DNA from: Trichosphaerium sp. ATCC 40318
Lineage: Eukaryota; Discosea; Flabellinia; Trichosidae
DNA: 64,000 nt
Direction: 5' to 3'
NCBI GenBank assembly: GCA_038496445.1
Contig: JALMLS010000578.1
Span: 496,001 to 560,000, forward strand
In this document: piece after piece, positions 24,950 to 35,149 of the stretch
Layout of the letters: each line of letters starts with the position of its first letter
How positions within the stretch are numbered: position 1 is the first letter of the stretch
Program-made: the position numbers and the translations under genes
Notes under the pieces: generated by a model
The model's input: the letters and a program-made list of their open reading frames with translations, nothing else
Database searches by the model: none
Told to the model about the DNA's origin: nothing

Positions 24950-27900
24950 ATGTACAAAGTAACTTCTGCGCTAGTTTTGTTTTGTTTGCTTTGCGTCACT
25001 CATTGTACGTTTTTCATATTGCGTTAACGGTTTTAAACGTACTGCAGGTGTAAATCCAAAGTATAAGGATGCTTCTTTGCCTGTAAGTGTACGCGTTAGC
25101 GACTTGATGAAGCGAATGACTGTAGAAGAAAAGGTACGCTGCTATTCCCTTTTCGTTTTTTCTGACTCAAGCGCAGATAAACCAAATTATTGTTGTTGTG
25201 CGAGAAACATCTAGCTATGTGATAGCTAAATACGGTCAAACAGGTCTGCAATTTTAAAAAAAAGAACACGCCTTTTGCTGACACGTGATAAGGCTTGGGA
25301 TATCATAAAACTTACTTTGATGAAAATACAGTTAATGACGCACGTGCCATACTTGGTATGTTCAAAATTCTTACGATGTACCCTTATTATGTGCTCACTA
25401 GTACGTAGAAACGCGTAATAACGTTCAAAAAGCTTTTATGAATAAGGTAAGTTCTACGAAGCATTTTCTGAATAGATGTCAGAAAAGACTCATTATCTTT
25501 GAGACTCGCCTTGGTATTCCTGTCTGCTTCTATAACGAGATCCTTCACAGTGGTGGCGTGGGATATGGTACAATATTTCCAATGCCTGTTGGTATGGCGC
25601 CGGGCTATCTTCTTTAAGTTTACTATTGGAGTTTAAGTCTTGGGGCTACTTGGAATACTTCTCTTGTGCATTCAGTATATGATGTTATAGCGACAGAAGC
25701 AAGTATCTCTGGCAACAATTTGGGGCTTGGCCCAGTTTTGAATCTCTTCACAGGAACGTTTTATTCCAAACACAAGAAACCTAAAACCTTGCAGATCCTC
25801 GTTTTGGTAGAATAGAGGAAGGTTTTACTGAAGGTACAAGTAACCTCGTTTAAGGGATATAATGTTCCTCTAGATCCTGTACTACTATCTGCATATGCAT
25901 CTGAGGCTGCTCTAGGGCTTCAAGGAGGAAAAGGCAACCCACAGTGAGTACATGAAAGGCAGTGAACACTATCTTACTTCTTTGTACAGCGACTATGTAC
26001 CAGAAGGGTATATTGTATCTCTAGCTAAACATTTTGCAGCTTATGGCCAAACTTCAGTACTTAAACGCACAATTATAGAGTGATATTAAAGCACCAATAG
26101 GGAGGTCTGAACGGAAGTCCAGCGGACCTATCTTTGCAAAAACTACATCAACTTTACATTGATCCATGGAAGCCTTACTTAAACTCAGGTGGTCGAGGTG
26201 TAATGTACTTGTTACTTACCACTTATTCGCCTTATTTACCGTATAATAGGGTTGCACATAACTCTATCAATGGAGTACCTTGCCATTCTAATCCAATGTT
26301 ACTCAAGTCAATTTTGCGTTCCTCTTTGAACTTCACAGTACGTTTTCTCTTTTCTTTTCTGGCCAAGTTCAAGATCCTTGTACCAACATATCTAGGGTAT
26401 GACTATGAGTGATGAAGGAGATGTACCAAATCTTCAGAATCAGCATGTTGCAAGTTCATTGGAAGATGCAGCTGTTCTGGCCATCAAAAGTGGCGTTAAT
26501 ATTGATTTGGGTGGAAATGCTTTTCCTACCTTAGCGTTAGTATTCCACGTGCTTTTTCACAATTGACACGTGTTAGGCAAGCAATTAAAGAAGGTAAACT
26601 AGATACTGAAACACTGGATAAAGCGGTAGAGTATTCGCTAACTCAAAAGGTGCAATACAAAGTTGCTTTAAAAAATAGCAGTATAAATACGTTTAATCAA
26701 CGCCTAGTTCGCCTCTGGAGTTTTTGATAACCCTTACGCTGATGCTTCTAAACTGGATACACTCGATAATACAAAGCATAGGCAACTAGCATTCGAAGCA
26801 GCCATACAAGTGCGCAAACAAACATACTTCAACCTATGCTTAATTTTTATACAGTCGCTTGTGCTTCTGAAGAACGAAGACACTCTTCCACTTAAAATAT
26901 CATCTCTTAAATCCATAGCATTGATAGGACCAAATGCCGGGTGTAGTGTAGGATTACTAGTTCACTGAAATATAAACAACAAAAAAACACTTTTTGACAT
27001 TTTTTATTAGACGAGTCTTCCAAAGAATACTGGTTGCTATATTCCAGATAAATCTTATTGTGATGCACAAGAAAACCAATTAGGAAGCTACAGTAACTGT
27101 GGGAGTCCAGTTATAACAATCAGAAAGGGTCTTGAATCACTCCCAAGTACTTTTTTTCAACGTCTTTTTGTTTTCATTTTTCTTGTTAAGCATTGACCTA
27201 GATGGACCAAAAATTGCTTTCTCAATTGGCGCTGATATATACAAGAACGATAAATCGTAAGTGTCAAAATAGTCGATGAAACGGCTGTTTGCTTTCGTTT
27301 TGTTTCTCCTGTTAATTGAACTTTTCAATTTGCACCTTTGAGATTCTGCTTAAAGTACGATGATTTAACTCCTTTGTAGGCTTTTTTCCGAAGCTTTATC
27401 AATTGCCAAAGAGTCTGATTTATCTATTCTTGTTCTTGGTGATGCTAGAGATACCTGTGCTGAAGAAAGAGACAGGTTTAGAGTTCTCTATGTAACATAC
27501 GTTTACTAATTTGACCGTGTTTAGACAAAGCCTAGACCTTTCTGGGAGCCAGCTGGGTCTTCTACAAACAATAGCAGCTTCTAATAAGCTCCAAAATAAA
27601 AAGACAGTATTGGTCCTTATACATGGGAGGTAAGCAGCGATATTTGTTGCTTTTTTCACAAAAACGTTTGTCACGTGACTAATGAATACTTTAAAGACCT
27701 GTTACTTTTGGTGAACACAACCCTTTACTTGAGAATGTATCAGCCATAATCTCAGCATGGAGACCAGGAGAAGAAGGGTACGAAATAGTAGTTTCTTTTT
27801 ATCGTAGCCCTCAACCATTGACGATTCATTAGCGGAAGTGCAGTTGCTTCAATTCTGTCAGGGGCAAGTAATCCAAGCGGAAGGCTTGCACAATCTTGGC

Positions 27901-28653
27901 CACGATTTGTTGGACAGGTAGGTCCTAATAAAGCACCTGCAATGTAATTGCCATTACTGTGTTTAATTTTTGCATAGATTGGCGGACCAAGGCACTAAGC
28001 TATTACTAAATTACAATCATTTTCTGTTTATTGGCATGTACTAATAACTTAAAATAGTAGCCCTTGGTACAGCAAATACACTCATTCTGCATCACAAGAG
28101 AATTATGTATTTGAAGAATCAACACCTCTGTTCCCGTTTGGTTATGGACTATCATATACATCTTTTAAATACGTAAGCATGAAGGTCACGTCACCATCCA
28201 TATCATCTGGACAAGGTACAAACGAATAAGCAAAAGTTACGAATGATTGATTCTGTTTTCGGGTTTTTACAAGAAAAAGTTTTTCAGTTTAACAAGATGT
28301 AGATGTTACAGTTCAAGTTCAAGTTAAGAATACTGGCCAAATGGATGGTACAGAAGTTGTACAAGTGTATCTCAAGTTTCCTATTTCTCGTTATGTTCAC
28401 TACAGAAAGGTAATTGAAAATGAAGAAGGAAAAAATAATTCCGTAACCTCTTTTTTCTTAGTGGCTTGGAGGCTTCGAAAAGGTTCATATTCCATCAGGA
28501 GATACAGTAATAGTAGACATCAAAATACCAGCATCCGTTATGAGTTATTATGATGCAAATATGAACACTGTGATAGACCTTGGTACTTATACACTGGTAA
28601 GTGGATCAAGCAGTGTAGATGAAGCAGTTACTGGCACTTTTACTATCAAATAA
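24950..28653 (+). CDS. Secreted GH3 family glycosidase (beta-glucosidase/beta-xylosidase-like)
   Basis: Hydrolyses terminal beta-linked sugars, probably outside the cell or in a lysosome. Exon 1 starts MYKVTSALVLFCLLCVTHC, a clear signal peptide. More than fifteen small exons follow with GH3 landmarks: SDLMKRMTVEEK, RLGIPVCFYNEILHSGG, FPMPVGLGATWNTSL, GLGPVLNLF, DPRFGRIEEGFTEDP, YIVSLAKHFAAYGQ, HNSINGVPCHSN, and GMTMSDEGDVPN, where the Asp after Ser is the expected nucleophile (reached by skipping a 60-base intron at 26338-26397). The C-terminal half has SLVLLKNEDTLPL, SIALIGPNA, FPFGYGLSYTSFKY, and the fibronectin-III-like VKNTGQMDGTEVVQVYL. Stop at 28651-28653. About 800 residues. The CFYNE and SDEGD variants resemble the xylosidase-type branch more than classical beta-glucosidases, but substrate is not decided from sequence alone. 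Confidence 0.9.
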
Positions 28654-29032
28654 ACAAAACCATTTCTCCAGCAGTCTGTTTTGGTGTAGTAATCTGCACA
28701 TCCACGTGAATTAATAAGATATCAACAAAGTTAACTATGAAACCTTGTTAGCTGAGTCATGTTTGTATAACAAATGAGTAATAACTTGTTGAAGGCGTGC
28801 ACAATATCAAGCACAGCAAAACAGAAAAAAAATAGAACACAACATGTTTCTTTATCCAAGTGTTTCTTGTATAATAGATAATGCCTTGGGGCTAGCGCAA
28901 AATAATTTGGCGTGCTTCCAGCATTGTTTAAAGTTGAGTTTCCTTGGTTGTTGATAGCAGAGTAGACTAAGTGTAGCAACTCTAACTTAATCACAATCAC
29001 TATTATTATACACAATAACTAACTAACAAATC
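28654..29032. other. Spacer, no gene seen
   Basis: 3' flank of the GH3 gene and 5' flank of the F-box/LRR gene. A 94-codon minus-strand frame here has no recognisable domain. Confidence 0.45.
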
Positions 29033-30259
29033 ATGGACTTCTCAGGTGTTTTATTAGAACAAGCGCTATCATATTATCGGAAAAACCATCAAAAAACGTT
29101 AAACGCATTGATGGTAAACCAAAATAACGCAAAGTTCTTGAACGATCTAAAAAGCATTGTAAATACCACCAATATAGCCTTCATAAATCAAATCGATCAA
29201 CTCATTTCAAAACAAACTGTCATTACAAATAAACAGGGCTCAACACGTGCAAACTCTATTAACAAAAATATTGGTGCTAATATTTCAACAAACTTACTCA
29301 GTAAAACAACAGAAAAGACTCCAAGTGACCAAAATACAATCGCGGATTTTCCTCCAGAGGTTATTTCAAATATTCTACAGTATACAGATGCTCAAGGAAG
29401 ATTTTCAGCAGCTCAATCATGCCGTTTGATGGCTGATATCATTCACGACATTGTTGGATATAAAATGGTAAATCTCAAATCCGCTAATGATTTTGTAACG
29501 CTTAGAAAGTATAAAGGCGTGATGAAAAATAGTAAATTTTCGAAGTACTCACTCCTCATTGGCTTCCGTAATATCAAAGCCAATAATAGTTGTATTGATG
29601 ATTATGATCTGAAACAACTTGTAGATGTTCATTCCATAAATCTGTCAAGATGTACACATATGACAGATGAAGGCATAATATCGCTTGCTGGTGTTCATTC
29701 TATTGATCTACGGCATACTTTAATAACAGACAAAGGTATTAAAGCACTCAAAGGTGTTCACACCATATACCTTGATGGTTGCGAACATGTGACAGATGAA
29801 GGCATAAAATCGCTTGCTGGTGTTCATACCATCTACCTTGCTAGTTGCATTCAGTTGACAGATGCATCTATCAAAGAACTAGCAGGTGTTCATACTATCG
29901 AGCTTTGTAAGACTAGAGTTACTTGTGAAGGAATCAAAGCGCTTAAAGGAGTTCACACTATAGGGCTTTGTGGTTGTAAGCAAGTGACAGATGAAGCCAT
30001 TGAATGTCTTGCTGGTGTTCATTCTATTGATCTAGGACATACTTTAGTAACAGACAAAGGTATTCAAGCACTCAAAGGTGCTCATACAATCCATGTTCGA
30101 CATTGTGAGCAAGTAACAGATGGGAGCCTCAATTTTCTGACAAGTGTTCATACCCTCTACCTCTATGGTACTTCAATTACAGATGAAGGTGTTAAAAGAC
30201 TACGAGAATGCTCAACAATGAATGGTTATGCACTTCTACACTCCTTTGAGTCAGGATGA
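29033..30259 (+). CDS. F-box protein with regular leucine-rich repeats, single exon
   Basis: 408 residues without an intron, unusual here. Residues about 100-145 form an F-box (IADFPPEVISNILQYTDAQGRFSAAQSCRLM), the Skp1-binding module of SCF ubiquitin ligases. From about residue 200 to the end come at least eleven repeats of 19-24 residues with consensus LxGVHTIxLxxCxxVTDEGIKxL, of two alternating lengths (long ones with a Cys, short ones such as LGHTLVTDKGIQALKG). The repeats are much more uniform than ordinary cysteine-containing F-box LRRs, and VHTI/VHSI recurs almost unchanged, so the array probably expanded recently. The N-terminal 100 residues are polar. The target protein is unknown. 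The style recalls repeat proteins of large DNA viruses and amoebae, but I cannot test ancestry. Confidence 0.85.
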   Translation: MDFSGVLLEQALSYYRKNHQKTLNALMVNQNNAKFLNDLKSIVNTTNIAFINQIDQLISKQTVITNKQGSTRANSINKNIGANISTNLLSKTTEKTPSDQNTIADFPPEVISNILQYTDAQGRFSAAQSCRLMADIIHDIVGYKMVNLKSANDFVTLRKYKGVMKNSKFSKYSLLIGFRNIKANNSCIDDYDLKQLVDVHSINLSRCTHMTDEGIISLAGVHSIDLRHTLITDKGIKALKGVHTIYLDGCEHVTDEGIKSLAGVHTIYLASCIQLTDASIKELAGVHTIELCKTRVTCEGIKALKGVHTIGLCGCKQVTDEAIECLAGVHSIDLGHTLVTDKGIQALKGAHTIHVRHCEQVTDGSLNFLTSVHTLYLYGTSITDEGVKRLRECSTMNGYALLHSFESG

Positions 30260-30361
30260 TATAACAAGACGAAAATGTAGAAGTAATAAGTTCATAAGTT
30301 TTATATTGCAATTGGTTTACTTCTCATAGTCACAAGGTAGAAACAGGAATACGATTGCTTG

Positions 30362-31288
30362 TCAGTATTGAGTTTTTGGTCTATTTTCTCTCCATTCCTT
30401 GAAGATCTCATCAGTTGCGGCTCTAGGTTAAAAGAAAATCATTTAAGAAATAACTCTATCAACAACAAAACAAATAAATAAAAGAAAAGACTTACCTCGC
30501 CGTTTGTAAGTTTGGTAGTGTCTTACAAATGGAGCCATCAACATCAAAATCATCTGTGAAACGCGCTAAGGCGATATCAGCAAGTGAAAGCTTGTCACCA
30601 AGCAGATAAGGTCCCTTTAGCAAAAAAGTCAGAAAAATGATCAGTGAACAAAAACCAAGTTCAACGAAACCTTGTTCTTTGCAAAGTAAGGTTCCAAACG
30701 CTTTATCTTTTCTGGCACTATTTCTTCTTTTAGCTTTTTCATCTCTTTTTCACGTGACTCTTCAGGTATCTTAAAACGAATGATGTAAGACTCTTCAAAA
30801 ATCTCAGCAAAACACTCATCTACAAAACAATTATAAGTTTACTTGTACTCAAAGTGACAAGCGTCAATGCCCTCAAGACGCACCCATGATATCAATGAGA
30901 AACATATCTGCTTCGTTAGAACCATACAAGTTGAATTTACGAGCCAGGTGGCGAACAATTGCGCTTGTTTGTCCATATTTTGTCGCTGTGTAAAAAATGT
31001 TAAACAACAATAGTTTTAAGGCTTGAAAAAAAGGCCCAGTACGTACTTGTACCGTTTTCTGTTACCTCCAATATTGGTACCTGTCCAAACGGCGTTGTTG
31101 GCTTTATGTCAGCCCACTTCGTAGCAAAATCAAAGCGGTTGTCTTCGTAGTCTTCACAAGATGTAAATTACAACATTTTTACGCGTATTAACACTATTAA
31201 CAGCACCTTGCTTGGCAGCGATGAATAAATACCGTATAATTTCGCCTCTACCGCGAGTATTAAAGTATGTAAGCTTGTAAGTTGTCAT
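30362..31288 (-). CDS. Glutathione S-transferase (sigma-like), copy 1
   Basis: Cytosolic GST conjugating glutathione to electrophiles. About 215 residues in six exons. The N-terminal thioredoxin-like domain begins MTTYKLTYFNTRGRGEIIRY, with the expected catalytic Tyr (TYFN) as in sigma-class enzymes. It continues KPTTPFGQVPILEV (cis-Pro and glutathione-backbone contact) and YGQTSAIVRHLARKF (glutathione gamma-glutamyl contact; QS in classical enzymes is QT here). The helical domain has PYLLGDKLSLADIALAR with the usual N-capping Asp, and it ends WRENRPKTQY. Intron positions match those of copy 2 immediately upstream on the same strand, showing tandem duplication. Confidence 0.92.
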
Positions 31289-31571
31289 TGTCACCTAGTT
31301 TTCTGAAAATAAAGAGAAACATTAAGTCACCAAAGATCACGTGTGAAAATCACGTCAGGAAAGATAGTTTAAGACAGAATTCGTCGTGTAGCTATACAAT
31401 ACCGAATAAAGTAGGGGACAGGAGAGCATTATTTAAAAAAAAGGTGATTATGAGTAGCACTGCCTCTAGTTCAACAACAAATATACAAATGCATCTCATT
31501 CAAGCTTAAATGACAAAACAAAAGCGATGAAGCCACCAACTCCTTTATTTTAAGCTGTACATAGTTGTTTT
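31289..31571. other. Spacer between the two GST copies
   Basis: 283 bases: promoter of copy 1 and 3' end of copy 2. It has a CACGTG site near 31338. No exon recognised. Confidence 0.4.
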
Positions 31572-32441
31572 CTATCTTTCTGTCTTTGGTCTAGATTCTC
31601 TCCACGCCTTAAAGATCACATCCGTCGCAGTTCTATAAAGGCAATTTGTAAATGGTTTTCCAAACAAAAATGATTTCTTACCTTGATTTATGCATGTTTG
31701 GTAGTGTTTTGCAAATAGCACCATCAACATCAAAGTGGTCAGTGTAACGTGCAAGTAAGATATCGGCAAGTGTAAGCTTTTCACCTAGAAAGTAGGTACC
31801 CTAGCGGTTGCAAGGTAAACAGAATAATACAGAGAGTACACTACTTACTTCATTCTTTGCAAAGTATGTTTCGACGATTTTGAACTTTGCTGGTAGAGTC
31901 TCTTCGTAAAGTGTCTTCAGTTTAGCTGGACACTCTTCTTTTGGAAGGGCATAACGAATAATCATTGACTCTCCATACAAGTCCGCAAAGAGTTCATCTA
32001 CACAAAAATATTTAATTCCAAAACTCTTTGATGTTTTTAACTTACACATCATGTCTATAAGAATATCATCTTCTGGTGTTGACCCATAAAAATCATACTG
32101 CTTACAAAGGTACCGTACAATAGCTGTAGTTTGAGCGATTTTGGTTGCTATGGAGTAAGTTTTAATAGCCGAAATACAATCAAAAAAAAACTCTTACTTT
32201 TTCCATTAGTAGTTATCTCCAACATTGGCAGTTGTCCGAAAGGCGTAGTTGGCTTGATAGCAGGCCATTCAGACATATCGAAGCGAATATCATCGAAGTC
32301 TATATGGTAAGTGAGAAGCTCAATAAATCAACGCTCTCGTAGACAATAATAATTGGTACCTTGTTTAGCTGCACTTAGGATGTAGCGTATTATTTCACCT
32401 CTGCCACGTATATTGAAATAAGAGAGCTTGTATGTTGTCAT
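31572..32441 (-). CDS. Glutathione S-transferase (sigma-like), copy 2
   Basis: Tandem paralogue of the gene at 30362-31288, same exon layout. It starts MTTYKLSYFNIRGRGEIIRYI (ATG 32439-32441), with the catalytic Tyr in SYFN, then TTPFGQLPMLEI, QTTAIVRYLCKQYDFYG, and FLGEKLTLADILLARYTDHFDVDG, and ends WRESRPKTER at 31572. About 215 residues, all key positions retained, so both copies look functional. Divergence between copies is moderate in exons and strong in introns, so this is not a recent duplication. Confidence 0.92.
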
Positions 32442-32850
32442 CGTAGTTGATTTGAGTAATTGTGTCAGAAAAGAGACGACTGTTTCTAACACGTGACTTA
32501 ACGGGCAAAATGGCAGATAAAGCCAGTATTAGATAGGTATTAGGTCCATGAATAATTTTTTGATTTTATTTGTTTCTCAATCAGCTAAGTTAAGTTTGGG
32601 CCGGTGTTTTTTTTGACCCGCCGTTCGGCTATTTATTTTTTACTGATTTGGTCTATTAAGTCATCAAGAAGACTCATCTATTTTAATTTACCTGTGTCTC
32701 TTACAAAAAAAGAAGTGAAAGGTACGTATAAACCGTAAAAGGGAAAATGTGGATGTTTGGAAATCCGGAAGAAATACGGAAGTATTATGGAAGTGGTTTT
32801 CTCAGCACAAAGCAACAGATTAAAACAAATTTATTCTTATATTTTACACT
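32442..32850. other. Spacer, no gene seen
   Basis: Promoter of GST copy 2 and the 3' end of the acidic unknown gene. ACACGTGAC occurs near 32490. Confidence 0.4.
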
Positions 32851-34185
32851 TCATTCAAATTCTTCACTAACGTTTCTTTTTCTCTTCCCGTGAGACTGTT
32901 CCGGAAAACCACCTGAATTACATATTAATAAATTAGGAAAATGAATTGGGTGATATTGGTGTTATGGGCTCAACAATACGTTTAAATAAACCTCAATATT
33001 TTATCGTGTCAAGTTTTTTTTTTCACTTCAAAGAAAGATAGCAAGTTTCCCACAGAGTTTAAAAAACATACCTGTTATATGTGACAATAGATAGTCAATG
33101 AATTCTTGTGGATATTTATCTCTGAATACACGAATAGGTATGAACCCTGTAGCACCACTTGGTCTAACATTGCAATGAGTTCTGTATTGTACTATCAATT
33201 AAAAAACAAATTACATACTGCTGCACCAATACGTTTGCTATGTTTTCATCTAATCCAAGTATAGAATCTTTAACATCAAAATCGCGATCTTCAAACTCCA
33301 ACTCTACAGAATACCATAAGCAATAAACCCAACAAACAATACAAAGCCAAACATATGGCTGTTTCTTTTTTTAAGCAACGAACCTTTAAACTCCTCAACA
33401 AAGCTTTCCTTGGTTGTTTTGCGCCTCTGCAAGATGTCAAGTAAGCATAAGAGATGTATTAACACTTAGGTACCTTTGCTCTGAAAACAAATACAGGTTC
33501 ATGCCTAGAAAACCGTTAAACAACAGCAGCGAAGAAAACAAAAAAAGAAAAAAAAAAGGTACGTTGTCTCTGTAGGATCAGCACGTGAAGAATGGCTACT
33601 GTCTTCTTCATCATCACTACTATCAGGTATACTCTGTTCACTATCGCTTATCTCCTCGTATTTATTCTTTGTATTGATGCTTTTTGTTGAAGACGAGCTC
33701 GAAAGACTTGTAGAAGAAGGAGATTGCATTCCAGGTACAAATTCACGTGATTTTTCTTCGCCATCAATACTGATGTACTCTACAAAACAAGGAATTGGTT
33801 TTTAACACGCAAACAAGCGTAATGATAAGGTTTTACCTAAGATACGTTCACCGTTTGCATCGAACTCAAAATCGTTGTCTTCTTCATCGCTGTCACTGTA
33901 ATTGACTAAGCGGTACCCTAGGAAGTGTGTTAAGGTAATAGGACCTCTTTTACTGTTGTATTCAGTCGTTGGTTTCATAGAGGTTTTATTTGTGCGTTTA
34001 ATAGTATTTCAACGCTGTTTTGGCTGTTTCTGGAGCTTTTGTAGGTATTTTACTAGTAAAAGGGCTGAAAGTGCGTGCGCAGCGCAAATTATTAATTTTA
34101 TGGCGTTGATACGGTTGTCAACGGATACTTCGAGTTCACAAACAATAAAAAACCGCGTTTTGAGTGACATACCTTGTTCAGTCAT
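32851..34185 (-). CDS. Acidic, Ser-rich protein of unknown function
   Basis: About 240 residues. The start ATG ACT GAA CAA (34183-34185) is followed by an intron of about 245 bases, long for this window, joining in phase to GYRLVNYSDSDEEDNDFEFDANGERIL. Then a Ser/Asp/Glu-rich section (SSTSLSSSSSTKS, EEISDSEQSIPDSSDDEEDSS), HEPVFVFRAK, RRKTTKESFVEEFKELEFEDRDFDV, and a more conserved-looking end (NVRPSGATGFIPIRVFRD, YPQEFIDYLLSHIT). A second long intron (about 160 bases) precedes the last exon, GGFPEQSHGKRKRNVSEEFE. The acidic stretches plus a C-terminal KRKR suggest a nuclear protein. I do not recognise the family. Confidence 0.6.
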
Positions 34186-34488
34186 TTTTACTTCACATCA
34201 AGGTATTGATGTATTGATTTGAGATAAAACGGTGTCAGCGAAAATGTCAAAAACTGGTTAAGTTTGACACTGCATTCTGTTAAGTTCGCTTTTTGACGCT
34301 AGTTCGGGAGATGCTTCCTATCCGCTGATTTAAGTAGAGTTGACACTACGAGCAAGAGTTAGTTGTACTTTAGGTAGATACCAGTTCGCAATCTGGTTAT
34401 AAGGAGTTGACAGCTTTCGATCTTATTGATTGAAATGAATGAAAAATGAGGACCGATTAAGTCTTAATCTTCTTATCGATACACAACA
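34186..34488. other. Divergent spacer, no gene seen
   Basis: Lies between two outward-facing start codons, so it probably holds both promoters. No repeat or RNA gene recognised. Confidence 0.45.
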
Positions 34489-34845
34489 ATGGCATCAAAC
34501 GGCGAATGCATTCATGATGCAGAATACGTAAAATACTTGGAACTAATTGAAAAAACCAAACGCCTAACAAGACAGCTCGATGCTCTGAGACGAGAAAATA
34601 ACAGAATTAAAAAGCAAGAAGCTGTGAAAAAACGAAACGAGATTGATCCTACAGTGATAATGGTTGCGAATCGAAATTTAAGAATTGTACTCAGTGCATT
34701 TGAAAAGGCAGGAGACGAAAAATGTGAAAAGTTCTTTCAAGCAGCAGCAAGTGCGCTTACAAGAGAGGAACGAATTAGCCTAAAGAAGACTTTTATCAGT
34801 AATGATAGATTAGTAGAACTAGAGAAAGAGTATACCTCCAAGTGA
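34489..34845 (+). CDS. Small coiled-coil protein, unknown
   Basis: 118 residues in one exon, MASNGECIHDAEYVKYLEL to LEKEYTSK. Residues about 15-50 (YLELIEKTKRLTRQLDALRR) show heptad-like leucines with many charges, a likely coiled coil. The second half (NLRIVLSAFEKAGDEKCEKF, ALTREERISLKKTF) is predicted helical. Charge-rich composition and the clean frame support a real gene. No family recognised. Confidence 0.6.
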   Translation: MASNGECIHDAEYVKYLELIEKTKRLTRQLDALRRENNRIKKQEAVKKRNEIDPTVIMVANRNLRIVLSAFEKAGDEKCEKFFQAAASALTREERISLKKTFISNDRLVELEKEYTSK

Positions 34846-35149
34846 GAGTTATGTAGCACTTGTAAATTGAAGAAGTACTTCCCATTGAGCAAGTTAATAA
34901 ACATTTTGTTTATCAATCATTTCTTTGTTTCGTTTGAACTGTTGTCCTGAATTTACCTTCACGCCCACCCTCATATTATGAGGGTTGAGTTTTGTGTAAA
35001 TTCATATACGCTGGTACACATCGAGAACGGAAAGAGGGTAGTAGAATTGCTTTTTATTTTATTTGTTTTCTTTAACTTTTGTGACATTGGTTTCTTCCTG
35101 ACCTGCTTTTTTTTAATCTTTCTTACGATGTTATTCCTTCGTTGTGTTT
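34846..35149. other. Convergent spacer
   Basis: 3' flanks of the coiled-coil gene and the coactosin-domain gene. A hydrophobic 67-codon plus-strand frame near 34978-35181 overlaps the neighbouring exon and is probably chance. Confidence 0.4.

Noticed and set aside
28731-29015. 94-codon minus-strand frame between the GH3 and F-box genes
   Set aside because: No recognisable domain, poor coding composition, and no splice partners.
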